DNA from: Alphaproteobacteria bacterium
GTDB taxonomy: Bacteria > Pseudomonadota > Alphaproteobacteria > Rhizobiales > Amorphaceae
Direction: 5' to 3'
DNA: 60,822 bases
Assembly (NCBI GenBank): GCA_030431335.1
Contig: JAUIJH010000012.1
Span: 1 to 60,822 of the forward strand
This document shows positions 15,388-27,223 of this stretch, piece after piece. The position numbers were made by a program, and so were the translations under genes. The notes beneath the pieces are model-generated. The model had not been told where the DNA came from, made no database searches, and saw only the letters and a program-made list of their open reading frames with translations. Each line of letters starts with the position of its first letter. Within the stretch, counting starts at the first letter, position 1.

Positions 15388-17703
15388 TCAGCTGCTCTTC
15401 ATCTGGGTGAGGAAGGTGTCGGATTCGCGCGACAGATTGTCGTTGGCTTCGCTGAGCTCGGACGTGGCCGTGGAGAGGAGCTGCGCGGCGGTGAGGTTGC
15501 GCTGGGACAATTCCTCCACCCTGAGCATCGTCTCGGAGGCGGCGGACACGCCGTCGGCGGCGTATTGCGCGTTCACGGTGATCTCGCGCGTGGCCGCCTG
15601 CTGCTGCTCGGCGGCGGCGGCGACACCCGCGAAGGTGTCGCGCATCTCTTCGATATTGCGGGCAACTTCGGTGACGCCCTTCACCACCGTCGAAACCTGC
15701 GACTGGATCGTGCCGACCTGTTGCGCGACCTCCTCCGTCGCGCGGGCAGTCTGCGTGGCGAGGTTCTTTACTTCCGAGGCGACGACCGCGAAGCCCTTGC
15801 CGGCCTCGCCGGCGCTGGCGGCTTCGATGGTCGCGTTCAGTGCCAGCAGGTTGGTCTTGGAAGCGATGTCGGAAATGGTCTCGATCACCTCGCTGATGCG
15901 GTTGCTGGCGGTGGACAGCTGACGCGCCTTCTCGGCCACCGCGTGTGTGTCGCGGGCGGCCCGTCGGACCCCGTCGGACGAGGTGGAAATCCGGTGGGTG
16001 ATCTCGGAAATAGAGGACGCCAGCTGCTCGGCGGCCGAGGCAACGGTCTGAACACTGGCCGCCGCCTCCGTTACCGCGCCGGTGCCGGCCGTCAGCTCGG
16101 TCTGCGTGTTGCGGACACTGCCGACGATCCCCTCGACCTGCCCGCGCATGCCGGCGAAGGTCGCGGTCATCTGGTCCATGGTCGACTTGACCGTCGTTTC
16201 AAAGGTCCTGGTGCTGCGAACCCGCTGGCTGACCAGCTCCCAGGACAGCAGCGTCCCCGTGTACCGGCCTCCCTTATCGCGAACGGGCGAACACGTCAGA
16301 TGGAGGAACTCTTCGCCGGCAAGGTTGATGGTTGCCGTGTAGGGCAGGCGGGCCGGGTCCTTCAGCAACGCACGCTGACGGGCCGGGTCCTTGTGGAAGA
16401 CGTCGATGGAGCTGCCGACCATCTCGTCGATCTTGATCGGCAACAGATGCTGGATCCGCTCGAGCTGTTTGCGCGTGGCATCGTTCATGTAGGTGATGCG
16501 GAAATCGTCGTTGGGATCGGCGAGCACGACCGGCATCGGCACCTGGTCGATCATCTGCGCCCGCGAGAAGGCGGCGATCGCGGTTTCGCGCATCCTGGCG
16601 AGCGCGTCCCACATCCGGCCGAACTCATCGCGGCTGTTTTCGGTGCGGACGGAGAAGCCGGTTTCGCCGTTGCCGAGATCGCTCATCGCCTTGGTGAGGG
16701 CGCGGATCGGCCGCACGACCATGCGCACGATGAGGGTGCCGGCGATGATGGCGGCGATGACGGCGGCGATGGACAGCCACAGCGTCATATCCTGGGTGCG
16801 GGCGACCAGCGCGGGCGCCGCCGCGTCGAGCGAACGCTGCACTTCCTCCTGCTCGGAGGCGAGGCGCTGGACCAGCGCCATGAGTTCGTGCTCGAGCGGT
16901 TCCATCCCGTCCGAAAGCAAGGCGTTGCGCTGCTTGAGGATGGTTTCCAGCTTGCTGAATGCGGCGCGGTAGCCTTCGAGCGCCGAGATGGCGGGGTCGG
17001 TCTGCCGGATGCGAACGGGGTCGTTGCCGCGAAAGCGCTCGATGCCGGCCTGGGCCGCGGCGAACTCCTTGCGCGCCGCCTCGGCCGGCTCCGGGTTGAA
17101 GTCGAGAAGGAAGCGCAAGGATTCCACCTCGCCCACCAGGGCATGCTCCTCGAAGGTCGCGATCTCGATCTCGGCGCCGGGGTCGGAACCGTTGAACACG
17201 GCGCCGATGAGTTGCTCCAGCGCAATCTTGAGGGCGTTGCCGTGCTCCCGGAGCTCTTCCGCCAAGGCGTCGCTCTGCTGCTGCTCGGCAACGACTTCCT
17301 GGAACATCCCCGCGTAGCGCTCGGCCCCGGCGACGAACTCGTGCACGGCCGAGAGGAGTTCGGGATCCTCGATCAGCACCTCGGCGCGCTCAAGCGTTCC
17401 GTCCGTCATCGCGCCGACGGTCTGCAGCGCCTGCTCGGATGGAATGTTCCTGTGGCGGGCCACGAAGGTGGTCACCGCCAGGTGGGCCTCCAGCACGCGC
17501 TTGCGCAGGGAGGAGAAGTATATGTCGAGGTTGGTGCTGGATCGATAGTGGTGGAACATCTCGTCGATGTTGCTGACGCCGCGATGGCCGACGCCCCAAA
17601 CGCCGAGCAAGAGCACCAGGACGATGCAGACGGCTGAAACAAGCTTGATCGGCAAACCGATGTTATTGATCGCGTTTGGCGCGCGCCCCAATGTCGTATC
17701 CAA
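15388..17703 (-). CDS. Methyl-accepting chemotaxis protein with periplasmic helical sensor and PAS domain
   Basis: Chemoreceptor of 771 residues. A transmembrane helix at about 19-40 is followed by a long helical periplasmic sensor (about 41-305, HBM-like in length), a second helix (about 307-328) and a HAMP domain starting [16 protein letters not shown] domain follows (about 385-495, with [15 protein letters not shown]), then the signalling domain (about 500-771). The hairpin tip is seen at [20 protein letters not shown]. The combination of an extracytoplasmic sensor and a cytoplasmic PAS suggests two inputs, one external small molecule and one redox or metabolic. No C-terminal CheR-binding pentapeptide is visible. 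It stands alone, without che genes nearby. Confidence 0.93.
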   Translation of the reverse strand: MDTTLGRAPNAINNIGLPIKLVSAVCIVLVLLLGVWGVGHRGVSNIDEMFHHYRSSTNLDIYFSSLRKRVLEAHLAVTTFVARHRNIPSEQALQTVGAMTDGTLERAEVLIEDPELLSAVHEFVAGAERYAGMFQEVVAEQQQSDALAEELREHGNALKIALEQLIGAVFNGSDPGAEIEIATFEEHALVGEVESLRFLLDFNPEPAEAARKEFAAAQAGIERFRGNDPVRIRQTDPAISALEGYRAAFSKLETILKQRNALLSDGMEPLEHELMALVQRLASEQEEVQRSLDAAAPALVARTQDMTLWLSIAAVIAAIIAGTLIVRMVVRPIRALTKAMSDLGNGETGFSVRTENSRDEFGRMWDALARMRETAIAAFSRAQMIDQVPMPVVLADPNDDFRITYMNDATRKQLERIQHLLPIKIDEMVGSSIDVFHKDPARQRALLKDPARLPYTATINLAGEEFLHLTCSPVRDKGGRYTGTLLSWELVSQRVRSTRTFETTVKSTMDQMTATFAGMRGQVEGIVGSVRNTQTELTAGTGAVTEAAASVQTVASAAEQLASSISEITHRISTSSDGVRRAARDTHAVAEKARQLSTASNRISEVIETISDIASKTNLLALNATIEAASAGEAGKGFAVVASEVKNLATQTARATEEVAQQVGTIQSQVSTVVKGVTEVARNIEEMRDTFAGVAAAAEQQQAATREITVNAQYAADGVSAASETMLRVEELSQRNLTAAQLLSTATSELSEANDNLSRESDTFLTQMKSS

Positions 17704-17820
17704 TGGACGTCTCCCGGCTGAGTATGCCGGTTTAATACGCTGTGGAGCTTGCCCGCTGCTGTTGCGTCCGCCCCGGCGGCAGGCAAGGACCTTGTGCCGC
17801 CCGCGGCCAGGCGGCGCGGA

Positions 17821-18648
17821 TCAGCCGCCGCCGGCGTCGAAGCGGATCGCCTGGCCGCGCGTCGCCCAGCCCGTGAAGCGGTTCTCGACGGCGGCGAACA
17901 GCGCGTAGATCGCCACCCCCATCATCGCCACCACCACCAGCCCGGCGAACACGAGCGGCACGTCGAACCGCGAGGAGGCGTTCAGCATCAGGTAGCCGAT
18001 GCCCGAGTTGGACGCGATCGTCTCGGAGATGACCGAGCCCACCAGCGCCAGCGTGATGGCGATCTTCAGCGAGGCGAAGAAATAGGGCATCGAGCGGGGC
18101 AGCCCGACCTTGAAGAACATGTCCCGCCGCGAGGCGCCCAGCGAGCGCAGGACGTCTTCCATCTCCGGCTCGACCGTCGCCAGCCCCGCCGCCACGTTGA
18201 CCACGATGGGGAAGAACGACAGCAGGAAGGCGGTGATCACCGCCGGAATGGTGCCGATGCCGAACCAGATCACCAGCACCGGCACGATGGCGACCTTCGG
18301 CACCGAGTTGAAGCCGATCAGGATCGGGTAGAACGCCTTGTAGAGAAGCCGCGAATAACCGACCGCGACGCCGAGGATCAGCCCGCCCACCACGGCGAAC
18401 ACGAAGCCGATGACGGTGGTGTAGAGCGTCTGCCCCGCGTGCAGCAGGATGACGGCGTGCCATTTCCACAAGCTCGCGACGATGTCGGTGGGGGCGGGCA
18501 GCACGAACGTCTTGATCGCGAAGATCTTGCAAGAGGCCTCCCACGCGATCAACAGGCCGATGCCGAGGATCCAGGGCGCGGCCATGTCGCTCCACGCGGC
18601 GCGGCGGCCGGTGGGAACGGGGGTGGGGGTGTCGGCCGGATCGCTCAT
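17821..18648 (-). CDS. ABC transporter permease (nitrate/sulfonate/taurine type)
   Basis: Inner-membrane permease of the SsuC/TauC/NrtB group, 275 residues with about six helices and the EAA loop (ATVEPEMEDVLRSLGASRRD near 175-195). It would move a small organic solute supplied by a periplasmic binding protein. ATG 18648 overlaps the stop of the ATPase gene by ATGA. An N-terminal Pro/Thr-rich cytoplasmic stretch precedes the first helix. No binding-protein gene lies in this cluster, so the receptor must be encoded elsewhere. Confidence 0.9.
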   Translation of the reverse strand: MSDPADTPTPVPTGRRAAWSDMAAPWILGIGLLIAWEASCKIFAIKTFVLPAPTDIVASLWKWHAVILLHAGQTLYTTVIGFVFAVVGGLILGVAVGYSRLLYKAFYPILIGFNSVPKVAIVPVLVIWFGIGTIPAVITAFLLSFFPIVVNVAAGLATVEPEMEDVLRSLGASRRDMFFKVGLPRSMPYFFASLKIAITLALVGSVISETIASNSGIGYLMLNASSRFDVPLVFAGLVVVAMMGVAIYALFAAVENRFTGWATRGQAIRFDAGGG

Positions 18649-19472
18649 GTCTGGCGCTCCCGGCTGATATGGTCGCGCAGGTCGTGCACCAGATCGACGA
18701 ACTCGGGCTTGAAGGTGTCCTCCAGCGTGCGCGGATAGGCGAAGGGAACGTCGCGGCTCGCCACGATGCGGCCGGGCCGTGCGCTCATCACGTGGATGGT
18801 GTCGGCGAGATAGACCGCCTCGCGCAGGTCGTGCGTCACCAGGATGACGGTGAAGCGCCGCTCCATCCACAGCGCCTGCAGGACGGACCACAGTTCCTCG
18901 CGGGTGAAGGCATCGAGCGCGCCGAACGGCTCGTCCAGCATCAGGAGCGCGGGTTCGTGGATCAGCGCGCGGCACAGCGAGGCGCGCTGCTGCATGCCGC
19001 CGGACAGCTCCCACGGCGAGCGCGCGCCGAACCCGGCGAGACCGACCGAGGCGAGCAGCGCCTCCGCCCGCTCCAGATATTCCGCCTTGTTGGAGCGCAG
19101 CCGGCTCTTGTGCGGCTCGACGATCTCGAGCGGCAGCATGATGTTTTTCAAGGTGGAGCGCCACGGCAGCAGGGTGGGGTTCTGGAACGCCATGCCGGCG
19201 ACCGAGACCGGGCCCGTGACCTCCTGGCCGTCCAGGTTGATGCGCCCCCGGGTCGGCCGGATCAGCCCCGTCGCCAGCTTCATCAGCGAGGACTTGCCGC
19301 AGCCCGACGGCCCGACCACCGCCGCGAATCCGCCCTTCTTCACCGAGAACGACGCGCCCGAAAGCGCATGGACCCCATCGCCGTCGCGGCCGTAGACGAG
19401 ATCCACGTCCTCGACGCCGACGAAGGCATGCGGCGCCATTTCATCCGCCGGCGGTGAGTCCATCAGGGCCAT
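18645..19472 (-). CDS. ABC transporter ATP-binding protein (nitrate/sulfonate/taurine type)
   Basis: ATPase of 275 residues that energises the permease encoded immediately downstream. Walker A GPSGCGKSS near 54-62, Q-loop AFQNPTLLPW near 94, signature LSGGMQQRASLCRAL near 150, Walker B LLMLDEPFGALDA near 170 and the switch His in VTHDLREAV near 205 are all intact. It belongs to the SsuB/TauB/NrtC family. The adjacent amidohydrolase, 66 bases upstream on the same strand, suggests the solute may be a deaminable N-heterocycle or amide, which is inference. Confidence 0.92.
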   Translation of the reverse strand: MALMDSPPADEMAPHAFVGVEDVDLVYGRDGDGVHALSGASFSVKKGGFAAVVGPSGCGKSSLMKLATGLIRPTRGRINLDGQEVTGPVSVAGMAFQNPTLLPWRSTLKNIMLPLEIVEPHKSRLRSNKAEYLERAEALLASVGLAGFGARSPWELSGGMQQRASLCRALIHEPALLMLDEPFGALDAFTREELWSVLQALWMERRFTVILVTHDLREAVYLADTIHVMSARPGRIVASRDVPFAYPRTLEDTFKPEFVDLVHDLRDHISRERQT

Positions 19473-19538
19473 TCTTTCTCCTCGATCTAGGTCGCCGTTG
19501 AGGCAACAATCGCGCCAGAGCGGCGCGGCTTTTGGTGC

Positions 19539-21041
19539 CTACGACAGCTTGGCGACACGGCACGGGCCGTGATCGGACGCAACGATGCGCCGCACCATAG
19601 CCGTTATGCCGGGCCGGAAGGATTCCACGCGCGCCGCCAGATCGGCGTTCTCGCGCGCGAGCCGGGTTGCCGCCTCCTGGGCCTCGGCCAGTGTGGCGCG
19701 GCCGTCGAAGCGGGTCGGCTCGCCGTTCGCCAGCATCCGCTCGCCGCCGACATAGACGTCGCGCACGCTGGCGCCCGTTTCCTGGAAGAGCACCTGCACG
19801 GGCAGCTCGCCGCGCGGCGACAGCGCCACCGTGCCGCCGTCGAGCACCACGAAATCGGCGAGTTGGCCGGCCTCCAGCGTTCCCGCCTCGCCCGCGCGCC
19901 CGAGCGCCGCGGCCCCGTTCACCGTGGCCATGCGCAGCGCCGCGCCCGCCTGCAGCCAGCGGTCGGGGTTCGTCTCCGCCACGCGCGGCAGCACGGCCGC
20001 GAGCCGCGCCTTCTCGAACATCGACATATGGCCGACATTCACCCCGTCCGACCCGAAGGCGACGTTTACGCCGGCATCGACCAGCCGCAGCAGCGGCTGG
20101 ATGCCCGAGCCGAGCACCAGATTGCTCATCGGGTTGTGCACGGCGCTGACGCCGCTTTCGGCGGCCCGCGCGAGGTCGTCATTGTCGAACCAGATGAAGT
20201 GCGCGAAGGACGATTTCGGCCCCGCCAACCCCTTGTCGGCGAGGTAGTTGACGAACCCTTTCGGCGCCCGCTCCTTGGCCATCGCCCACTGGGTCTTGGC
20301 TTCCAGCAGGTGGGTGTGGTTGCCGATGTCGTGGTCGGCGCAGAACTGGCCGGCCCGGTCCAGCAGCCCGTCGGAGCAGCGCTGCGGGCTGTCGATGCCC
20401 AGCATCAGCGTCACGAACGGATCGTCCCGCCAGCGCGCGAGCCCCGCCTCCATCATCTCGAAATAGGGCGCCGGATCCTGCCGCTTGCCGGGGATCTGCG
20501 CGGCGAGATCGGCCGGCATGTCGCCCGGATCGAGCGGGATCGTCTCGAGGAAAGGCAGGTCCGAGAACATCGGCGCCACGTTGGCGCGCACGCCCGCATC
20601 GGCGTAGGCGCGGCACACCGCGTCGAGCGCCTCGCCGGTGTGCTGCGGCCGGTGCGAGAAGTGGTCGAGGCACGCCGTCGTGCCGGTCTGCAGCATCTCC
20701 AGCGCGCTGATCTTGGCTGACAGGTACACGTCGCGCGGCGTGCGGGCGCCGGCGCCGAGGATGGCGTTGATCATGAAGAGATCGAGCGGCATCGCGTCGA
20801 CCGAGCCCTTCAGCAGCGCCGCATAGGAGTGGGTGTGGCAGTTGGCGAATCCAGGCATCACCGCCATGCCGCGGCCGTCCACCTCGCGCACGGTCGCCCC
20901 GTCCGCCGGCACGAACTGCCCGGCCGGACCGGCGAATGCGATGCGCGCGCCGTCCACCCACAACTCGCCCTCGTCGAACACGGTGCCGACGGCATCGAGA
21001 GTGAGGAGACTTGCGCCCCGGACGACCAGATATTTGCTCAA
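19539..21041 (-). CDS. TRZ/ATZ-type amidohydrolase
   Basis: Metal-dependent hydrolase of 500 residues in the amidohydrolase superfamily, near 8-oxoguanine deaminase, cytosine deaminase and N-ethylammeline chlorohydrolase. Metal ligands are visible: H69 and H71 (NCHTHS), the third His in GNHTHLLEAK near 240, the fourth in SFAHFIWFDNDDL near 280 and the Asp in FGSDGVNVGH near 335. The first residue is encoded by TTG 21041, with GAAGGGA upstream; no ATG or GTG lies close. It is on the same strand as the ABC ATPase/permease pair, so it probably processes the imported compound. Exact substrate is unknown. Confidence 0.88.
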   Translation of the reverse strand: MSKYLVVRGASLLTLDAVGTVFDEGELWVDGARIAFAGPAGQFVPADGATVREVDGRGMAVMPGFANCHTHSYAALLKGSVDAMPLDLFMINAILGAGARTPRDVYLSAKISALEMLQTGTTACLDHFSHRPQHTGEALDAVCRAYADAGVRANVAPMFSDLPFLETIPLDPGDMPADLAAQIPGKRQDPAPYFEMMEAGLARWRDDPFVTLMLGIDSPQRCSDGLLDRAGQFCADHDIGNHTHLLEAKTQWAMAKERAPKGFVNYLADKGLAGPKSSFAHFIWFDNDDLARAAESGVSAVHNPMSNLVLGSGIQPLLRLVDAGVNVAFGSDGVNVGHMSMFEKARLAAVLPRVAETNPDRWLQAGAALRMATVNGAAALGRAGEAGTLEAGQLADFVVLDGGTVALSPRGELPVQVLFQETGASVRDVYVGGERMLANGEPTRFDGRATLAEAQEAATRLARENADLAARVESFRPGITAMVRRIVASDHGPCRVAKLS

Positions 21042-21171
21042 TTCACCAGTCCCTTCTTTTACGCCTGTTCGGCGCGGGCGCCATTGCCGATCACCTTAAG
21101 CGTGCGATAGGCTCCGCCCGCCGGACAATCCCGGCGCCGTCCATTCTCACGAACGGGCGGTGAAAACAAAG

Positions 21172-21186
21172 TGGCACGCGAAAAGC
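21172..21186 (+). promoter_or_regulatory. Weak sigma-54-like promoter match before the sugar-binding protein
   Basis: TGGCACG (21172-21178) is an exact -24 element and GC at 21185-21186 has the required 10-base spacing from GG, but the -12 box reads AAGC instead of TTGC. It lies 29 bases before the start codon of the binding-protein gene. One perfect half and one poor half make this tentative. Confidence 0.22.
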
Positions 21187-21214
21187 GGCCGATAATGGGA
21201 TGGGAGGAATTCAT

Positions 21215-22339
21215 ATGCGCAAGATGAGGCTGCTTGCCGCGCTCGCGGTGTCGACCGCGCTCTCCACCGGGGCTGCCCTGGCGGGTCCCGAAGTGGTCGA
21301 GGGGCCGGGCTTCATGCCCGAGTGCTTCGCCCCCTGGTCCGCCGACACGAAATATTTCCAGTGGGAGGCCAAGGAGCCGCCCTACAAGATCGCGCTCGTC
21401 AACGGTTTCGTCGGCAACATCTGGCGCATTCAGATGATCCAGACCGCCAAGGCCTTCGCCGAGCAGGACGAGATCGCGCCGCTCATCGAAGAGTTCAAGA
21501 TCGTCTCCACCGGCACGGACGCGGCCGCGCAGCTCGGCGCCATCGAAGACTTCATCAACCAGGGCTATGACGCGATCATCACGATCGCCGTCTCGCCCAC
21601 CGGCTTCGACCGCGTCATCCGCCTCGCCGACCGCAACAATGTCGTGCTCGTCCCGTTCGACAATGTCCTCGACACCGACAAGGTGATGATGGTCAACGAA
21701 GATCAGAGGGCGATGGGCGAGATGTCGGCCAATTGGCTGATCGAGCACGTGGGCAACTCCGGCAAGATCCTGGAAGTGCGCGGCGTGCCCGGCAACTCGG
21801 TCGACCGCGACCGCCATGAAGCCTTCCGCGAGATCATGGAGGCCGACGGCAACGACTTCGAGATCATTGAGGTGGTGGGCAACTGGGCACCCGGCGACAG
21901 CCAGAAGGTGACGGCCGACGCCATTTCCGTGCACGGCCAGTTCGACGGCATCTACACCCAGGGCGGCACCAACGGCTCCGTCCAGGCGCTGATGGATGCC
22001 GGCCACCCCTTCGTCCCCGTCGCGGGCGAGGCGGAGAACGGCTACCGCAAGCAGATCGCCAAGCACTCCGACGAGGGCCTCAAGGGTCTCTCCTTCGGCC
22101 AGTCGCCGGGTCTCGTCGCCATCTCGATGAAGGCTGCCATCGAGGCGCTGCAGGGCAACAAGCTGCCGCAGCTCATCTCGGTGCCGGTCCCCGTGGTCGA
22201 CTACACCTCGATCAAGGACGGCGAGAACTTCTGGTCCGAGCTGCCGGACGACTTCTTCACGCCCAACGAATTTCCGCCCTGCGGCGTGAACATCACCGCG
22301 CCGGAGATCATGGCGAAGACCAAGGACGACGTGAAGTAA
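21215..22339 (+). CDS. Sugar-type ABC transporter substrate-binding protein
   Basis: Periplasmic binding protein of the ribose/galactose group (peripla_BP_4), 374 residues. A Sec signal peptide at 1-23 ends ALAGP. The mature protein starts with an unusual leader containing GFMPECFAPW (one Cys) before the fold proper, YKIALVNGFVGNIWRIQM. A second Cys near the C-terminus (EFPPCGVNI) could pair with it. ATG 21215 is preceded by GGGAGGAAT; an ATG at 21200 would bury that site. It heads a four-gene transporter operon. The ligand is not predictable beyond sugar or sugar-like. Confidence 0.92.
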   Translation: MRKMRLLAALAVSTALSTGAALAGPEVVEGPGFMPECFAPWSADTKYFQWEAKEPPYKIALVNGFVGNIWRIQMIQTAKAFAEQDEIAPLIEEFKIVSTGTDAAAQLGAIEDFINQGYDAIITIAVSPTGFDRVIRLADRNNVVLVPFDNVLDTDKVMMVNEDQRAMGEMSANWLIEHVGNSGKILEVRGVPGNSVDRDRHEAFREIMEADGNDFEIIEVVGNWAPGDSQKVTADAISVHGQFDGIYTQGGTNGSVQALMDAGHPFVPVAGEAENGYRKQIAKHSDEGLKGLSFGQSPGLVAISMKAAIEALQGNKLPQLISVPVPVVDYTSIKDGENFWSELPDDFFTPNEFPPCGVNITAPEIMAKTKDDVK

Positions 22340-22349
22340 TCACCTCTCC

Positions 22350-22372
22350 TGCGGGGCGCCCGGCGCCCCGCA
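22350..22372 (+). repeat. Intercistronic hairpin after the binding-protein gene
   Basis: TGCGGGGCGCC and its exact complement form a GC hairpin 11 bases after the binding-protein stop codon and 45 before the ATPase start, without a T tract. Such hairpins commonly stabilise the upstream message or attenuate read-through, so that the binding protein is made in excess over the membrane parts. Confidence 0.5.
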
Positions 22373-22416
22373 CCTCGCCCCATTCGGGACACAGCCTTTC
22401 CAACCAAGGCGGATCG

Positions 22417-23957
<1,541 letters not shown>

Positions 23958-23961
<4 letters not shown>

Positions 23962-25004
23962 AGACGCTGCGGCTGATCCTGACGCAGAATCTCGGCCTCA
24001 TCCTCGCGGTCGTCCTGTTCGTCGCGCTTTATTCGATCTACGTCGCGCTGCACCCCAACTGGGGCCTCAACGTCGTCCTGCAGAACGGCAACGAGACGCT
24101 GGCGCTGATCTTCGTCGGCATGGCGCAGACGATGGCCGTGCTCGTCGGCGGGCTCGACCTTTCCGTCGGCCCGTTGATGACGCTCACCAACTGCTTCGGC
24201 AGCCATGTGATGGCGGGCACCGGCGGCTCGGTGGTCGCCGGGGTCGTCGCCTGCCTCGCGCTCGGCTCGGCATGCGGCTGCCTCAACGGCTGCATCATCG
24301 TCTACGGCCGCATCCAGCCGATCATCGCGACGCTCGCCACCGGGGCCATCTATATCGGCCTCGCCCTGCTGCTGCGGCCGACGCCCGGCGGCGCCATCGA
24401 CGGCGATCTCGCCTGGGCCTTCACCAACGACATCAACGAACTCGGCATGACCTACGGCTGGTGGGGGGATCTCGGCCTCTTCGGCAAGATCCCGGCGCAG
24501 CCGATCTTCCTCGCCCTCGTCGTCGTCCTGGTCTGGGCGCCGTTCAAGCGCTCGGCCACCGGGCGCGGCGCCTACGCGATCGGCTCCAACGCCCACGCCG
24601 CCTACATGTCCGGCGTGCGGATCGACCGGTCCAAGATCGCCGCCTTCACCTTGGCCGGCTTCTTCGCGGCGTGCGCGGGCGTCTATCTCACCATGCAGAT
24701 GGGCTCCGGCAACGCCGACGCGCCCCAGGCGGCCGAGTACACGCTGCGCTCCATCGCGACGGTGGTGATCGGCGGCACCTCGCTCTACGGCGGCTCCGGC
24801 GGCGTGATCGGCACCATCTTCGGCGCGCTGGTGTTGCGCTCCATCTCGTTCATCTTCCGCGTGGTGCCGGGGGATTCCACCTTCGGCTTCGTCGCGAGCC
24901 CGCTGCTGCAACCCTTCTTCGAGGGCCTAATCCTGCTGTTCGCGGTGAGTCTCGGCGCGGCGCGCGTCTTCCGCGTGCGCAATCGTCTGTCGCTGTTCAC
25001 GTGA
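23958..25004 (+). CDS. Sugar-type ABC transporter permease 1
   Basis: Hydrophobic permease of the RbsC group, 348 residues with about nine to ten helices. The conserved GLDLSVGPLMTL stretch near residue 62 and VVIGGTSLYGGSGGVIGT near 270 mark the family. ATG 23958 overlaps the ATPase stop by four bases. It contains an atypical insertion around residues 137-180 (hydrophilic, with DGDLAWAFTNDINELGMTYG) that is likely periplasmic. Two different permease subunits follow the ATPase, so a heterodimeric channel is likely. Confidence 0.92.
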
Positions 25005-25015
25005 GGAGGCTAGGG

Positions 25016-25957
25016 GTGTCCCTGCGCATCGAACCGCCCATCCTGATCGGCCTCGTGTTCATCGCGCTGATCCTTGCCACCGGCACGGCCTACACCATGG
25101 TGACCCAGGGCACGGCGACCTTCATATCGCCGCCCTACCTCTTGCAGCAGCTCCATTTCGGCGCCTTCCTCGGCATCACCGCGGCCGGCATGATGATGGT
25201 CATCCTGCTCGGCCACATCGACCTGTCGGTGCCCTGGACGCTGGCCGCCAGCGCCATGGTCGGCACCGCCGTCGGCGGGGTGGCGGGCGACTTCACGGCG
25301 CTGGGCGTCGGGCTCGCGGTGGGGCTCATCAACGGCATCGGCGTTGCGGTGCTGCGCGTCCCCTCGATGATCTTCACCCTGGGCGTCAACACCGTCCTCC
25401 TCGGCCTCATGGTGATGCTGACCGGCGGCTTCGCCCCCCAGAACGCCGCGACGCCGCTGATGACCTTCCTCGGCAGCCTGCGCACCTACGGCGTGCCGCA
25501 CTCGGTGGTGGTGTGGGCGCTGGTGTCGGCGAGCCTGATCTTCGTCCTCAACCGCACCCCGCTCGGGCGCTACATGTACGCCATCGGCAATGAGGAGGCG
25601 GCCGCTTATCTCTCGGGCGTGCGCACGCGTCTCGTCATCATCGCCGCCTTCATGATCTGCTCCTTGTGCGCGGCCGTCGCGGGCCTCTGCCTCGCCGGCT
25701 ATTCGGCCCGCGCCTTCCAGGCGATGGGCGACCAGTACCTGCTGCCGTCCATCGCGGCCGTGGTGCTCGGCGGGACCAATATCCTCGGCGGCCAGGGCAA
25801 ATATTCCGGCACCGTGGTCGGCGTCGTCCTCATCGTGCTTTTGCAATCCATGCTGTCGGTGATGCAGATGGACGAGGCCTACCGCCAGATGATCTACGGC
25901 GCCGTCATCATCCTGATGCTCCTCATCTACAGCCGCGGCCGGGCGCAGACCGCTTAA
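25016..25957 (+). CDS. Sugar-type ABC transporter permease 2
   Basis: Second RbsC-type permease, 313 residues with about eight to ten helices; GHIDLSVPWTLAA near residue 64 and VVLGGTNILGGQGKYSGT near 250 are family marks. Start is GTG 25016: GAGGAGG at 25003-25009 is well placed and the sequence becomes membrane-like at once (IEPPILIGLVFIALILA). It is 11 bases from the first permease. It is the last gene of the transporter operon; dnaN follows after 138 bases. Confidence 0.9.
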   Translation: MSLRIEPPILIGLVFIALILATGTAYTMVTQGTATFISPPYLLQQLHFGAFLGITAAGMMMVILLGHIDLSVPWTLAASAMVGTAVGGVAGDFTALGVGLAVGLINGIGVAVLRVPSMIFTLGVNTVLLGLMVMLTGGFAPQNAATPLMTFLGSLRTYGVPHSVVVWALVSASLIFVLNRTPLGRYMYAIGNEEAAAYLSGVRTRLVIIAAFMICSLCAAVAGLCLAGYSARAFQAMGDQYLLPSIAAVVLGGTNILGGQGKYSGTVVGVVLIVLLQSMLSVMQMDEAYRQMIYGAVIILMLLIYSRGRAQTA

Positions 25958-26095
25958 CCGGCCGCCATCGACCGCAAATATGTGGACGAACGGGCGATGC
26001 CGGCGACAGGGCGGCAGGGGCCTTGCATTGCAGCGCCAATAAAAGGCATCCTCCGCGTCCGCCGGGGCGGCCGGCCAGTTTCCAATGGATTGACC

Positions 26096-27214
26096 ATGCG
26101 AGCGAGCCTCGAACGGGCCCATCTCTTGAAACCGCTGAGCCACGTTCAGCGCGTCGTTGAGCGGCGCAACACGATTCCGATCCTGTCCAACGTGCTGATG
26201 CGGGCGGACGGCGCCTCGCTGATGCTGAAGGCAACCGATCTCGACGTGGAAATCGTGGAGACGGTGGAGGCGGCGGTCGACCAGCCGGGCGCCATCACCG
26301 TGCCGGCCCACATGCTGCACGACATCGTGCGCAAGATCCCCGAAGGTGCGCGCATCTCGCTCGACACCAACCCCGACGGCTCGACCATGACGCTGTCGGC
26401 GGGCCGCTCGCGCTTTGCCCTGCAGATGCTGCCCGAGAGCGACTATCCGGACATCACGGCGGGCGAGTTCACCCATTCCTTCAAGGTCTCGGCCGGGGAC
26501 CTGCGCTGGCTGATCGAGCGCACCCAGTTCGCCATCTCCACCGAGGAGACGCGCTACTACCTCAACGGCATCTACTTCCACGCCGCCGAGACCGAGGACG
26601 GGATGAAGCTGCGCGCCGTCGCCACCGACGGCCACCGCCTGGCCCAGGCGCAGATCGAGGCGCCGGACGGGGCGGCCGGGATGCCGGGCATCATCGTCCC
26701 GCGCAAGACGGTGGGCGAATTGCAGCGCCTGATGGAAGACCCCGAGGCGCAGCTCCTGGTGGAGCTGTCGGACACCAAGATCCGCGTGTCCTTCGCCAAC
26801 GTGGTCCTCACCTCCAAGCTGATCGACGGCACCTTCCCCGACTACGACCGCGTGATCCCCAAGAACAACACCAAGATCATGCACGTCGACCGGGTGGATT
26901 TCGCCTCCGCCGTGGACCGCGTGTCGACCGTCTCGTCCGAGCGCGGCCGCGCCGTGAAGCTCAGCCTCGCCGACGGTGCGCTGACGCTGTCCGTCATCAA
27001 CCCCGATTCCGGCACGGCGACGGACGAGCTGGTGGTCGATTTCGACGCGGACCCGCTCGATATCGGCTTCAACTCCAAATACCTCCTCGACATCACGGGC
27101 CAGCTCACGGCCGAGAACGCGACCTTCGCGCTGGCCGACCCCGGCTCGCCCACGCTGATCCACGACGGCGACGCGTCCAAGACGCTCTATGTCCTGATGC
27201 CGATGCGGGTCTGA
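26096..27214 (+). CDS. dnaN: DNA polymerase III subunit beta (sliding clamp)
   Basis: Ring-shaped processivity clamp of the replicative polymerase, 372 residues, three repeated clamp domains (about 1-125, 130-248, 252-372). The N-terminus MRASLERAHLLKPL and the segment VVERRNTIPILSNVL are typical for alphaproteobacteria; the C-terminus ends TLYVLMPMRV, where the partner-binding pocket is completed. ATG 26096 gives the normal family N-terminus; the frame stays open to 25982 but that extension is not clamp-like. recF follows after 9 bases. dnaA is not adjacent, which is usual in this order. Confidence 0.97.
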   Translation: MRASLERAHLLKPLSHVQRVVERRNTIPILSNVLMRADGASLMLKATDLDVEIVETVEAAVDQPGAITVPAHMLHDIVRKIPEGARISLDTNPDGSTMTLSAGRSRFALQMLPESDYPDITAGEFTHSFKVSAGDLRWLIERTQFAISTEETRYYLNGIYFHAAETEDGMKLRAVATDGHRLAQAQIEAPDGAAGMPGIIVPRKTVGELQRLMEDPEAQLLVELSDTKIRVSFANVVLTSKLIDGTFPDYDRVIPKNNTKIMHVDRVDFASAVDRVSTVSSERGRAVKLSLADGALTLSVINPDSGTATDELVVDFDADPLDIGFNSKYLLDITGQLTAENATFALADPGSPTLIHDGDASKTLYVLMPMRV

Positions 27215-27223
27215 CCGGACGCG

